In this document: positions 10,984-22,561 of the stretch, piece by piece
Layout: every line of letters begins with the position of its first letter
Numbering within the stretch: the stretch's first letter is position 1
Assembly (NCBI GenBank): GCA_948146395.1
Contig: OX411545.1
Span: 22,523,526 to 22,587,525 of the forward strand
Source of the DNA: Fragum whitleyi
Lineage: Eukaryota > Mollusca > Bivalvia > Cardiida > Cardiidae
DNA length: 64,000 bases
Direction of reading: 5' to 3'
Made by a program: the position numbers and the translations under genes
The notes under the pieces: generated by a model
The model's database searches: none
Told to the model about the DNA's origin: nothing
The model's input: only the letters and a program-made list of their open reading frames with translations

Positions 10984-12636
10984 ACTGATGCCTTTTGTAT
11001 TTTGTTGTGTACATTTAGAGTCTGCAAGCTGCGCCGATGACTTTCTTCTCTTGCATTCAATAGTAATGGCTTTAAAATGGAAGAACTGATCTAAGTTTTT
11101 CAAATCAGCTCAATATAAACACTTACTGTTATGTTGATTTTGCTTCAAACTTTCAATTAATATGACGAGCCTGATCATTTTGTAGTTTTACCTTAGCCAT
11201 GATATTAAGCCAATTATACCTAATTGAGATCAAGTAAACAGTATGTCTAGGCTGTGTTTGAATTTTATTTTGATCATCATTTACATCAGTTATAATTTAA
11301 TGGGATAGACAGGTTGGTGCCATGGAAAACCATATTTCAATGGGTCAGTACAAAATAAATGTAAGTGCCTATTTATTTCCAAGCACTTACAATAGCTTTG
11401 TGATAACCCAAAATTTATTAATGATGAATTTTCACTTGCATAGTTTTGCTGGTTGAAATATGCTTTGTGGTTGTACTTTACACCTTTATAAGAAATACAG
11501 CAAAAAATTCTGACATCAAGCAAATCATGATCAATTTCTTTAAAATTTCTTGTCTTACCATGTTGGTAAATACAAGCTAAAGTACAGAATTTCAATCTAA
11601 AAACATATTTATTTGGTGTAGTATTGTTCCAAGCTACTTTTTGTATGCTACATGAAACATAAACCATTTTAAAGTATGAGCTGGTATTAATTGCTTTTCA
11701 ATAAGGCTTTCTGTACTTTAAAACAAATAGATTTTCATAAATTCAATGAATACCAGTTAAAGTTTCTTTCCTTTACAAGGAACAATAATGCCCGATTTAT
11801 GTACATTTAAGAGTTTTCTTAAGTGATGTTGTTTTACCATTAAAGTTTCATATCTTGTTGAATTTATCAGTTCAATTGCTGGTAATTGAACCCTAAATTG
11901 ACCCTATAATGTATATGTAAATGGACATTAATATGTCGGTATTGTTGACTATCTCAATAACATATCACTCCTTATGTTTATTTATGCTTCATATTTCACT
12001 CATGGTCCAAATGTATGAATTATTTAGTTTTCAATCCATTCAATTCTATAATATATCCACTGACAAATTTTAATTTTGACACTGACTCAGTTCATGACCT
12101 TTGACTTTGGAATAAGGCTTCTTTTCTTTACATTATTGTGTTGCTCTGATGACAAGCTTGAAAAGAATTCATTAAATGATGCCAGAACCTTCAGATAGGA
12201 AGGATCAGGTAGTACAAAACACTAATTACACGAAGGGGATAGTTACTGAATAATAATACAATTTTGAGAAAATAAAGAGGATTTTAAAACATAGTTACTT
12301 CATTCATAAGCCTAAAAAGGGGGATACTGAATTGCCATATAGAAAGAAGGCCTTTTCAGGCTGCAGAGTTTGGCTGAATAAGCTCATGAGTACATATTGC
12401 AGTGAATAAAGTTTGGACAGAAATTAGATAATTTTTTGCTCCAGTTTATTCATACTACATGCTGCTATACATTAACAATGAAAAAATATTGCATGTCCTG
12501 ACAGAAGTCAAATGAATGTATTTACCTGTAATTTATGACAGAATGCATGTTTAAACCAATCCAATTTAGCTTATATAAAAAGAATCAGCATATGATGCAC
12601 TCACACCTGCAGTGTATGATAATAAAGAAGATTCCA
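10984..12636 (+). other. Intronic sequence, nothing recognised
   Basis: Part of the intron 10438-13351. Neither strand shows an exon with supporting splice sites. Confidence 0.4.
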
Positions 12637-12722
12637 TTTTGATGGCTCAGTGCAAAACAGTTGTTACTGCCAATAAATATATGGGCAGTTACAACTGTTT
12701 CCCGCTGAGCCGTTGATTAAGC
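12637..12722. mobile_element. Family-A hairpin MITE (GGCTCAGTGCAAAACAG)
   Basis: Near-perfect palindrome of ~80 bp: ATGGCTCAGTGCAAAACAG, then TTACTGCC, a short AT loop, and the complement ending GCTGAGCC. About nine copies or part copies lie in this window. Confidence 0.8.
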
Positions 12723-13351
12723 TTTTGTTAAAGACTGCAGTTTTTAACGGACTTTTATATATCAGATATTGTTTGATGACAATGGAATAGAACACCATGT
12801 CTTTTTTCTTACAAAGTTCATCTGCTTGATAATATAGATTTTCATCTTTTGTTGGCCTTTGTAGGTTTTATGCAAATTATTGCCCCATTTTCTTGCTCAA
12901 TGAGCAATGTATTGTGTGTAAAGTACATAGAAGCTTTTCAATATTCGTCTCATTCATCTGTTGTGTTGTCTGTAAATCATAGGCTCCTTATGCAGGCATG
13001 CAAAGATAGAAAAAAAAAGATGATTAGAAAAGTCAATGTCTTCAATATATAGTACGTGATAAATTGTAGTGCTTCTACAATATTTTTATTGCTGTAACCT
13101 TTTTCAAGTTTTTGCTGAGAACCTCTTTAAATTTGAAATGTGATCATGTTTGTGTCTCTCGCATGTAGAAAATCAGTTTGCTGATTCCAATATTCCAGCT
13201 TTAGAGTTTAATGCTAATGCTAAACTATGGCTTAAAAGTGCCCTTTAAAAAAAATATAGGAATTAGTAATAGTTTTACACTTACCCTTCAATTATTAAAA
13301 GACAATATACCTTGATGCTTGTTTAAAAAGAGTTTGTTTTTACATGTGTAG

Positions 13352-13457
13352 GTCCCAAGCCAGGATGATGCAGGAAACAGGTGATATTTTACATCCCAGT
13401 CGATTTGGATTGCTGTTGAGAAATGCTGGAGCTATTGGCAACATTCGAGATTGTCCA
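13352..13457 (+). CDS. USP54: USP54-like exon 4 (phase 2 to 0)
   Basis: After TGTGTAG, ending CCA/gtgagt. It encodes SQARMMQETGDILHPSRFG, then LLLRNAGAIGNIRDCP. The last Cys (144) starts the second zinc-ribbon pair. The small intron 13458-13759 holds nothing recognisable. Confidence 0.9.
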
Positions 13458-13759
13458 GTGAGTTACTTTAACTAATAACCTTTGACAAATATAATATCAT
13501 CTCGTACTCATCAGTATTTTTGTAATTCAAAACTTTTTGAGAAAAAAAAAATGCTGACAACCATCTAATTCTACAGTTTCCTAAATTACATTTTGTTATC
13601 ATACTATTTTCTTGCCTTTAAAATGACTATGTTAGCTGTCTCACTTAAATTTAGGAATATTCTTTGTTACTCACAGAAACCTCTTGTATAAAAAGACACT
13701 AAATCATCAATGATTTGGAAATTGCATAGCATAAAATATTAATATTGAATGCATTTCAG

Positions 13760-13817
13760 GGCAATTGTGGAAAGCGAGTACAAATCAGAAGAACCCTAAC
13801 AAATGTTCCTGATGTTG
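13760..13817 (+). CDS. USP54: USP54-like exon 5 (phase 0 to 1)
   Basis: Fifty-eight nt between TTTCAG and gtaagt. It encodes GNCGKRVQIRRTLTNVPDV. Cys148 completes the zinc-ribbon pair as C-x3-C across the exon junction, as in vertebrate USP54. Confidence 0.9.
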
Positions 13818-14040
13818 GTAAGTTTTTTAATGTTTATTTTCTTTTACCTTTTACTTTTTCTTGAAATCACTTATAAGCTGTTCACCTTCGATTCTTTTCT
13901 TTCTGTTGACTTTTGTCTGCTGCGGTGAGATAATTTCTAAAAATAGATAATAAGTAATTGATTCCTGTTCTTCAAACTGTTAGTATTGTAAAACTTAAAA
14001 GAAATTGTAGAAGCAATAAAAATCTGGTTCAATTTGAAAA

Positions 14041-15072
14041 ACTAGAAAGCCATGAATGGCTTGAGTCGCTCCACAGGCTTGAAATTCTTGTAAAAGCGAA
14101 TAAATGTTTTGACTAGATTCTTAGATATTTGGGGTTCTACTGATGTTGAAAACGATTTTCAACTATATAAAGATAGAGAAATGACCTCTGCTATTGAAAG
14201 ACATATTTTTCATCAAATCAAAATAATTTTTGGCTGCATGATAATGGGTCACCCAAAGATCATACCCAAAATGTTTGATTGATATCCATCAGTTACATTC
14301 TGAAAAAATGTTTTTCATAGTTCCCACTATTTAACATATTGAGAATTGACCTCCACCCATAAAATGTATATTTTTCATCCAATCAAAATAATTTTTGGTA
14401 CACTGATAAAGGATCACTCAAGGATCATTCCAGTGAAATTTAATTGATATCCAAATATCAGATTCTGAGAAAATGATTTTCAAATTTTCCACTATATAAC
14501 ATATAGAGAAATGACCTCTGCCCATAAAATGCATATTTTTCATCCAATCACAATGATTTTTTGTAGACTGATACATGATCACTCAAGGATCATTCCAGCA
14601 CAATTTGGTTGATATCCATCTGTTACATTCTGAGAAAATGATTTTCAAAGTTTCCACTATATAACATATAGAGAAATGACCTCCGCCCATAAAATGCATA
14701 TTTTTCATCCAATCACAATGATTTTTTGTAGACTGATAAAGGGTCACCCAAGGATCATTCATGTAAAATTTAATTGGTATCCATTGATTAGAATCTGAGA
14801 AAAGTCACTTTTTACCATATTTGGAAATTAGCCACGCCCATTAAATCCATGTTTTTCATTGGATCAAAATTTCTTGAACAACTTTGAAAGAGGGTCACCC
14901 AAGGATCATTCCTGTGAAGTTTGGTTGAAATCCACCCAGTAGTTTCTGAGGAGAAGATTTTTAAAGAAAAGTTTACGACCGGACGCACGGACGGACGGAT
15001 GGACGGACGGACGCACGACGGACACAACGCCATGACAATAGCCCCAGTGGCTTTCAGCCAGTGGAGCTAACA
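14041..15072 (+). mobile_element. Pearl/Helentron-like element with tandem core and ACGG microsatellite
   Basis: Begins with the small palindrome GCCATGAATGGC. About five tandem units of ~165 bp follow, each with AGAGAAATGACCTC then TTTTTCATCCAATCA then AAGGATCATTC. Next comes an ACGG/ACGC microsatellite (about 14978-15026) and a terminal hairpin TGGCTTTCAGCCA. This is the layout known for bivalve 'pearl' elements, since classed as non-autonomous Helentrons. A truncated relative is at 59983-60900. Open frames on the minus strand here are repeat artefacts. Confidence 0.75.
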
Positions 15073-15099
15073 ACAATACTGTTTATGATAGAAAATATT

Positions 15100-15145
15100 G
15101 TAGGAAAAGAAGAAATTGCTTGTTACAAGCAATTTCTTCTTTAAC
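15100..15145. repeat. Short hairpin repeat (AAGAAATTGCTTGTTAC family)
   Basis: AAGAAGAAATTGCTTGT, a 2-nt loop, then its complement. It is nearly perfect and is a member of the family first noted at 2394. Confidence 0.65.
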
Positions 15146-15672
15146 CACAATATTTTCTCAAGTATAATTTCACATGGATTTGAAAATCATATATTGAACA
15201 GGAAAGGGTTGAGGAAATCGTGAACAATTTCTGCCAGTGCTTATGGAAACCTAGTGGCATTTACAATAGTATTGTTACAACCTCAGGATCTATCGTGTCC
15301 ACATGGTGGACTTTCATGTCGAGTAGACCCTAAGGTGCTTCCTTATTCTGTTTATGTGTCCTTTGTAGAATTCCTAGTAGTATTCTGTGATATCAACATG
15401 GCATGGTCATAAAGAATGGCTAATTACTATATCTCAGAAGCCAAAGTACTAGGATTTTCTCATTGATGGATCAAAATAGATTTTTGGTCCCTACTTAAAC
15501 AAACTAATTTTTGCTAAATTATGCTCATTTTATATGAGTTCTGTGATTTAAAGACCCTTATTTTATGTGGAGCTGATTATGCCTAATGGCTTTTGATGCC
15601 AGTGCAGGGGTCCATTGTTTGATCCCCCACTTCTCCAGTCTTTAGGTTTAGACATCAAACCGAGTCTCTGAC

Positions 15673-15837
15673 TTAAGGTAGTGGACCCGTAATCGTTTTG
15701 AAATGTCTCAAAAGTAATAATCTTTAACAGTGTTAACCGAGGTTTCCTAATGATTTTCATTAGGAAACCTCGGTCAACATTGTGAAAGATCATGTCATCC
15801 GAAATGTTGCGGAACTATTACGGGTCTACTACCTTAA
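15673..15837. mobile_element. Family-C TTAA-flanked MITE
   Basis: Palindromic element with termini GGTAGTGGACCCGTAAT and complement, centre TTTCCTAATGATTTTCATTA, bordered on both sides by TTAA. TTAA target duplication is the signature of piggyBac-type transposition. Five other copies are at 22386, 34419, 34782, 39481 and 45487. Confidence 0.85.
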
Positions 15838-15896
15838 TGTTCTGACATAAGTTATTTAGTGGGGCATAATACTCTATGTCATCCATCAATCCTGCC

Positions 15897-16022
15897 CTGC
15901 GTTCAGAATGACAAAATGATGCAAACAGTTTGAAAATTGTATCCTGCTTTGCAATTGTACTTGAGTGCAAAGCAGGATATAGTTTGCAAATAGTTTGCAT
16001 CGTTTTGTCATCCTGAACGTAG
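15897..16022. mobile_element. Family-D hairpin MITE
   Basis: Arms GTTCAGAATGACAAAATGAT and near complement around CAAAGCAGGATA. Same family as 5805 and 17450. Confidence 0.75.
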
Positions 16023-16117
16023 GCACTATAAACTTCTGTTTGAAGGGATATATATACTATTATCAAGCACCTGCAGTATTGGCTCCAAAGGATACAGAAC
16101 TAGAGGAGAAAAATGTT

Positions 16118-16133
16118 CCCCCCCCCCCCCCCC
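16118..16133 (+). repeat. Homopolymer of 16 C
   Basis: An uninterrupted C run in otherwise AT-rich intron. Confidence 0.9.
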
Positions 16134-16506
16134 TTTGCTTGAGCACTGAAAATTGAAATGAGCTCATAAAGAATGACTAATTACTGTATTTGAGTAACTG
16201 TTAGGTTGGAATGTTTTAATTGTTAGATCAGCCTCCATGTAAAATACATAGCTGGATTAATCACAAAAATTACCAATTTCTATCCTATGATTTGTTTAAT
16301 ATGACCTGTCACCAATTAAAGTTTAATATGTTCTGCCATAGCTAGGGTTATTGTACCCTTGCTTGGTTAAACAAATATAACTCTATTGTTGTTCATGACT
16401 GAATCTTACTGTATCCATGACATTTTGGCAATGAACACAAATGTTTTCTAAATCATATCATTCTAAACTAATATTTTGAACTGGTCCAAAATTAAAGTGA
16501 CTTCAT

Positions 16507-16754
16507 GTATCTTTGTCATGCTGAACCCAGTGTTCCTGCTAAAACAGAAAAATTAGGCAAAGATCAGTATGCACCTAATTATTTGTAATCTTCCCTTACA
16601 TGCAGTCTATTCTGAGTATACACCAACTGATAGTCCTCTTTGATTAAGAAATGTTTCAAATCTGTATTTTCAAAATAAATACTGACTGAGAATCAGTGCT
16701 TTCAGCACTTTTATTTAAAAGTCAATTTTGCCAAGTTTTGATATTTAGCATGAC
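16507..16754 (+). mobile_element. Family-E related element
   Basis: TTGTCATGCTGAACCC on the left and TATTTAGCATGACAAG on the right form the terminal inverted repeat. Internally GGCAAAGATCAGTATGC and a GTGCTTTCAGCACTTT hairpin are shared with other family-E copies. Confidence 0.6.
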
Positions 16755-16861
16755 AAGTTTATGTTAGTAATTTCATTTATGAATTAATATTTGCAAGTAT
16801 GATAAATTCTATCATACTTGCAGATATTAATTCATGAATGAACTTACTAACATAAACTTGA
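16755..16861. repeat. Palindrome with ~50-bp arms
   Basis: CAAGTTTATGTTAGTAATTT on the left and the matching complement on the right, around a central AAGTATGATAAATTCTATCA, with few mismatches. It overlaps the right end of the preceding element. Confidence 0.7.
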
Positions 16862-16938
16862 AATTTAGAATAAATAGTAATCTTTACAAATGACTCAAAT
16901 ATCAACATTGTTACACCTGTATCCTATTTCTATTTCAG

Positions 16939-17033
16939 TAAGCATTGGTTTAGTGTGGGGATCGGATAAGCCAGATCCTGAGTTGACAACAGAGGTGGCC
17001 AGAAATATTGGGACTACTTTACTGCTGCCGGAT
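16939..17033 (+). CDS. USP54: USP54-like exon 6 (phase 1 to 0)
   Basis: After TATTTCAG, ending GAT/gtgagt. It encodes VSIGLVWGSDKPDPELTTEV, then ARNIGTTLLLPD. The SIGLVW...SD core corresponds to the conserved ITIGLVWDSD strand of USP54. Confidence 0.9.
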
Positions 17034-17039
17034 GTGAGT

Positions 17040-17265
17040 TTACTGAAATTATATATATTATATACTTAGTGTGTAAGATATTTTTTTCATACAAGACACT
17101 AAGTACATAATATTATTATCTATATTTGCATTTTTTCTTTGCTGTTTCTAACAGAAATGCAAGTTTCTGAAAATAACTGCATTATGTAGTTGTTCTAAAA
17201 AATATCCATGCGATAAAATAAAAGATATCATATAGGATGTCATCACACGGATATTTGTATAGTTA
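17040..17265 (-). mobile_element. Dispersed element, inverse relative of 42345-42690
   Basis: Shares ACTTAGTGT...ACACTAAGTAC ends, TTTCTAACAGAAATGCAAG and ATCACACGGATATT with the 42345 element, in opposite order and orientation. Confidence 0.55.
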
Positions 17266-17449
17266 TAGATAAAGTGTCATCCATACAGATTTGGTTGAAG
17301 CCATGTGGTCAGAGTCACATTTGGATATTTAAGAGATTGTCGACGATCTGAATTTGTAATGTTGCAGACAAGACTGTGACTCCATACAAAATGTCCTGAA
17401 ATATCTGTTACTCCTTCAAAGTTGATTAATATTTAAAGGAATACAGCCT

Positions 17450-17575
17450 TGCATTCAGGAGAACAAAACAGTGCAAATAGCTTGCAAATTAGACTCTGCT
17501 TTGCAGGCAAGTGTACCTGCAAAGCGGAGTTTAATTTGCAAGCTGTTTGCACTGTTTTGTCATCTTTAACGGGGA
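17450..17575. mobile_element. Family-D hairpin MITE
   Basis: Arms AACAAAACAGTGCAAATAGC and complement around GTGTACCTGCAAAGCGGAG. Confidence 0.75.
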
Positions 17576-19495
17576 GCTGGTTTGGTAAAATATAGCAACT
17601 GAAAGCATTAATAATGTTTCAATCATAATTCATATTGTGTACAGAATATACACCCAGTGTATGTCTTTCCTCAATTACTCTTTGCCATTATGGACCAATT
17701 CTATGAGTTACCACATGGGGTTAAATTTAGTTACTGAGAAAAGAAATGAATTAAAATATCATTTACTCCCTATAATTGAGAGCACTGAGTCAATCATCAG
17801 TATTTATGAGTCTTAAAAAAACTTTAATTGAATACAATGATCATTATTGAATACTATGATCATCAAATATTCTATCTATTTGTCCATCACATAGACTGTA
17901 TTGTGTTGAATTCCCTAAGCAGCCGTTACACTTTCAGTTTTATAATCAAAGTACTTCTGATACTATCTACTTTATCATGAGTTTTTGATTAATTATTCAA
18001 CGAGCACCAAGAACGTGGAACATGTTTGTATAGACCTGACACCCCGGTCATTGTAATTGTCTACATGCATGGCTGACTATTAAAATGATGAGTTTATAAC
18101 TCAAATTACAAGGTTAATGAATATTAATGAGCAAGTTAATTGAAGACTCGAAACATCACAGGCATTGAAAGCTTCATTGAGTAAAACTTTGGCACCTATG
18201 ACATAGCATTTAAGTGTTCATGACATATTCTTGTTTGGGAACAAAACTATAAAGCCATAGATACATTTTAAGTTCAATTCTCTGCAATCAACTTGGCTTA
18301 AGGATAAATTATAATGATAATGATTTTGAAATGCTACAAATTATTTTTGATAACAGGTGCTAATTCAATGACAGTATTTGAAAAACTTGAGTATGCTAAG
18401 ATTAAAATCATTCTGAGGAAAAAAGTCTGTCCTGAGTCAGTATCAAAAGTTTGTAAGAGCTAGTTTTTCCGTGTGTTGAAAGAGCATCCTTTTCCTTTGT
18501 TCATTTTTTGTGCTGCAAATGACATTTTATTTGTCACAATCTTGTCAGAAAGTATCAAATCTTGAAATATTTCAAAAGAAGGAAAAAAATGTTAAAGACC
18601 TTTTGTGTTTCATATGGTCCAGTAATTTAAACAAACTTCAGAAAGATTTTTTGTAAATAAGCTACAACAGCATATTTTTAATCATGTATCTCTGTTAAAA
18701 TACCGTAGATGTTACAACAGTATGGTATTTGTCGATTTGTTTGCGATACCTACACTCCTATTTTTAGTAGATATTTGACACGCGACACATCCTCTCCCAT
18801 TTCATTTTTTTACGGCACAAATCTTTGTTCGCAGCGTACCATATTTAGTGGTTTTATAATTGCTTTAACAGGAGTGATATGCTTGACAAAACACTAGTTA
18901 CAAGGGGAGGTCATGATATTAAATGGATGGGGATCAGGCCTTTTGAATCCTTTATATGGTTTTTCTTTTCCAATATAAGAACTTTCAATAAATAGTGCAA
19001 AAATATTGTTGGAGTTCATCTTTATAAAGACCCTAACATTGATGAATTTATTTTCAATAACTTATTGGTATTATCCTGAGCTATAGCAATCAAAGGTTTT
19101 CAATAGAAATCAAGTTTGAAATACAAAAATAGAAATGGAAATATTTGTTGATCATGTGCTTGCTTGGAACATGAATTTACACTTCAGATGGGCCATTCAT
19201 TTGTCTGCATGTCAGTTTATTTGCAACAGAAATCATACTCAATTTTGTAGGAAATCAACATTGAACTATTGAACATGTAAAAAAGGGGTCATGGTCTTGC
19301 TTGTAAATAAAAGAGAAAATATTTTGAGTGAGGACGACAACCCAATTTATCCAGGGAATGTCAACTGAACATTTCATAATCTGTCACAGTTAGCATCTTG
19401 GTCATCAAATATGAAAGATTCTTCCCGTGACAAAAAATCTTTGATAAATAAACTTAAAAATAAAATGATATTATCAGACACTGGTTTCTGTCATC
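17576..19495 (+). other. Intronic sequence without recognised repeat
   Basis: Part of the intron 17034-20647. The stretch 17900-18200 is rich in ATTA/TAAT cores around ATGATGAGTTTATAACTC and could be regulatory. No exon was found. Confidence 0.3.
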
Positions 19496-19497
19496 TT

Positions 19498-19580
19498 AAC
19501 CCTTTCCTGTTTTATAAAATTTTGGACCTGTCCAAATTCAAAGGTTTTGCAGACGAAAATTTAAAGTGGATTTAATTCGA
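19498..19580 (+). repeat. Dispersed repeat fragment (AACCCTTTCCTGTTTTA)
   Basis: Matches 24280-24368 in the opposite orientation: AAATTTTGGACCTGT...CAAAGGTTTTGCAGACGAAA. The same family is present as a diverged copy after 29754. Confidence 0.6.
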
Positions 19581-19584
19581 AAGG

Positions 19585-19700
19585 ATTTGTGAGGTTTTCC
19601 CTCAGGTGACATTTTCTTGTTTGCCCTTATCATTCTATATATGCTTATAGAATGATAAGGGCAAACAAGAAAATGTCACCTGAGGGAAAACCTCACAAAT
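19585..19700. repeat. Perfect palindrome, 55-bp arms, 6-bp loop
   Basis: The left arm 19585-19639 is the exact reverse complement of the right arm 19646-19700, with no mismatch over 55 bp. It begins ATTTGTGAGGTTTTCCC and turns around at TATGCT. Confidence 0.92.
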
Positions 19701-19904
19701 TACAGCTAAAAGGCATAGTCCCTTGCTGCCTCTCTCAAATGAGATGATGGAGAGGCTCTCTATTGGCTTATCAGAGAAAGGGCTATGTTATATCATGCAA
19801 GAAGCCTGTATTGACCTGGTATCACCTATCTGACAACATAACATGATATCAGGCAGTCTATTTTTAGGAACAATTTGCATTCGCTTTCACCTGAATTTCT
19901 TTTT

Positions 19905-20058
19905 TTAAGGGTTTATTATAATTAATAAGTATCTTAAAATATTAATGTTATCTGGTCTCAGCTACAAGAAATTATCATGACTTGGCAAAGCCTCGTCATG
20001 ATATATTCTCCCAACCACGACCAGATAACATTGATATTTTTAGACATTAATATGTTAT
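19905..20058. mobile_element. Palindromic element
   Basis: Inverted arms TTAATGTTATCTGGTC / GACCAGATAACATTGATA with an inner hairpin around GCAAAGCCTCG. The loop resembles that of the 42345 element. Confidence 0.55.
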
Positions 20059-20365
20059 TCTCTATATATCTCTCCTGCACCCAGTTGGTGCTTTGTCACC
20101 AAAAGAATATCTCATAGTACACAATTATCAACCTAGGTGGATTCATTCTTGACTAGATAGTACCATTAGTAAATCCAGTCTAAATAAGTTTTGAGTGCAT
20201 CGACAAGAGGCAAAAAAGGATAACAAAATTTTATGTTTCTTTGATGAATCACTTGAATGCAAATTACTTCATAAAAAAGCAATAATGGCATAAATTACTG
20301 GTGTATTGTTTCCCTTTCATATATGATGAAGAAAGATAAAACTGTCAAAATCAGTGCGGAGGTGT

Positions 20366-20500
20366 GTTTCTAAGATTAAGAACTTTAAGATTTCTTATAA
20401 AAGAATTCAATTGGGATTTATCATGCAACATTGTAGAATTGCATGAGATATCCCAATTAGAAATCTGAAAATTCTTGATCTATAAATCACACCTTGGTTG
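20366..20500. mobile_element. Palindromic MITE (AAGATTTCTTATAA type)
   Basis: Arms TAAGATTTCTTATAAAAGAA...CAATTGGGATTTATCATGCAA pair with TTGCATGAGATATCCCAATT further right. A relative is at 38128-38262. Confidence 0.6.
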
Positions 20501-20647
20501 TGAGAAAGGTCATAGTGAAGGTCATCAGACTAAGTCAAGGTCATTTGTATGGACAATGGCGATATAATTTATGAAGAAATATATCCCTTTTTACGGTTAA
20601 TTTCTGTCTTTTAATCAGGAATTCTCTATTTATTTGTAATATTACAG

Positions 20648-20800
20648 ATTTTCCATTCGGTTATGTGTAATGATGTGTCAAAGTTACCAAGGTTACATCT
20701 AACTTCCGTTGTTTGTTACTATGGCAAACACTATTCCACATTTGTTTGGCATACAAAACTGCAAGAGTGGATCTATTTTGATGATGCAACAGTCAAACAG
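20648..20800 (+). CDS. USP54: USP54-like exon 7, His box of the active site (phase 0 to 0)
   Basis: Fifty-one codons after ATTACAG, ending CAG/gtaata. It encodes the USP C-terminal box SVVCYYGKHYSTFVWHTKLQ with the catalytic His (CAC at 20729-20731), followed by EWIYFDDATVKQ, where the Asp pair (20780-20785) sits at the position of the third catalytic residue. Conservation of this box argues that the fold is maintained. Confidence 0.93.
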
Positions 20801-20861
20801 GTAATATATATTATTGACAATTTTCATGCAGAACCAAAAACATATCTGACTTTGTTAGTGG

Positions 20862-20914
20862 TAAAGACTAAGATCAGCCTGCACAAATGGGCAGTCTGAT
20901 CATAGTCTTTGAGA
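20862..20914. repeat. Family-E internal hairpin, solo copy
   Basis: AAAGACTAAGATCAGCCTGC and the complement ending GATCATAGTCTTT. Confidence 0.65.
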
Positions 20915-21479
20915 ACTGTAATTTTTCAGGGTGGAATTTCAAATTGACAGGTCAGCACAAAACTTATAAATTGTGCCTAGAATTTATATTATGTATTAAA
21001 ATCCCTTGAAATCCTACAATATATCCATATATTTTTTTGTCTGTCGAGGATTGTTTGCTAAAGGGTAAATCCATGAATGAGTGTGCCGTGGTTTGTGACA
21101 TCCTATGATTAACATAAGGAAAAGGGGACCAATTTATTTTCTTCTTTGGTTTGTGGTCAGACATCAAAAGTACACTCATTTAGCATGAAAATGGCTAATT
21201 TTATACAGGTATGGTTACTATAGCAACGAGGAATTACTGTCCCCTTATAATCGGAAAATGATACATCCTTCAGTGCACTGAGTCACCAAAGGGCTTTTTT
21301 GGGGCCCTTTTTCCAAGTTGTCATATGAAAGTACTTTGTGATGCTATCAGAAAATGGTGTTAATATGTGTGAAGATATAGGTTTCCTAAATGTTCACCTC
21401 CACACAATATCAGGTTTGATTAGGTGAAATTTTTAATGTCATTTGAATTGGAACTGTTTATATCAGTCCATGTATAATT

Positions 21480-21546
21480 TGAGGGGTTGGTGCAATACTG
21501 TACTAAGTGTCTTGCAGACACTTAGTACAGTTTTGCACCGAGCACT
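21480..21546. repeat. Family-F hairpin (ACTGTACTAAGTGT)
   Basis: GTGCAATACTGTACTAAGTG and complement around CTTGCAG. Relatives at 37910 and 38430. Confidence 0.7.
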
Positions 21547-22026
21547 CAATATGACAAAGCAGACAAAGTTATTGAAAAAAATCTGATGTAGCTTGAAATA
21601 TTGAAATATGTACAATAAGTACTGCAAAAAAGTAGAAATTAAAGAAGAAAGTATTTGTGAAAGTGTTTTCTCTTACACTCTTCTTCTTTTTATAAAGACT
21701 ACAATGAATTTCTTTTAAAATTAAGTATTTTGGAAGTAGGTCATTGACAAAAGCAAATAAAGTTGACAATAGTTCTAACTGAGATGACACTGAACAATTA
21801 AGAAGGTAAAAAGCAATTCACTGTTACACTAATTTTCTCCTACCTTGCTATTTAAGAGGACTTTTACCTGTTCAAAGTTGGCGCATTGCCAGTTTTTTTG
21901 CCAGGCCCCTGGGCAAATTGAAGTGATCATGTGACAGGGGGGATAAAATAAATAGGATTAACCCTTGACATTGACAATAACAAAGCTTTATAAGGGATAA
22001 ATTCAGTCTAAAGTATTTATTTCTTA

Positions 22027-22110
22027 ACAAACCTCTATGTTGTTGGTACTCATTTGAATCGTCTCCATAAGGTGATTCTTGTAAGTACCTACATTGTTAG
22101 TTTCATGTAA
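22027..22110 (+). mobile_element. Family-B MITE core fragment
   Basis: Only the central GGTACTCATTTGAATCGTC hairpin with its AAGTACCTACATTGTTAG half remains. Confidence 0.5.
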
Positions 22111-22385
22111 GAATGAATTAAAATATTTGGTACTAAAATAAAAAAAAATCTATCTGTAGCTTCTATGAAAGCTTTTGCTTGCAATATTTATTATTAGATA
22201 AATACTTTAGCAAATACTTTCCTTCTTTTGTATCTTTAATGGCATAATTTATTGTTGATTTTTGTTTGAATTTGTTGTTTGATAAAACAAAAAACCCAAA
22301 CATTGTTTGTAGAACAGATAAAAACATTTTACTACATTCAATTTTTGCAGGAAAAAGATTTTGAAAATGAAAAAAAATCTATTAA

Positions 22386-22561
22386 AGGTAGTTGACCAGT
22401 ATGAGTAATAGTGCCAAAACATCTGGGAAGTAATGAACTTTATCAGTGTTAACTGAGGTTTCCTAATGATTTTCATTAGGAAACCTTTGTCAACATTGTT
22501 ACAGATCAGATATAGATCATGAATTCCGAAATGTTTAAAAACTATTATGGTTCCGCTACCA
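22386..22561. mobile_element. Family-C MITE
   Basis: Termini GGTAGTTGACCAGTATGAG and complement around TTTCCTAATGATTTTCATTA. The flanking TTAA has decayed to TAAA and ATAA. Confidence 0.75.

Noticed and set aside
11290..11667. 125-codon minus-strand open frame
   Set aside because: No domain, no supporting splice or start context, AT-rich intron composition.
14812..15033. Minus-strand open frame with PSIRPSVRP repeats
   Set aside because: It is the translation of the ACGG microsatellite and tandem core of a Helentron-like element.
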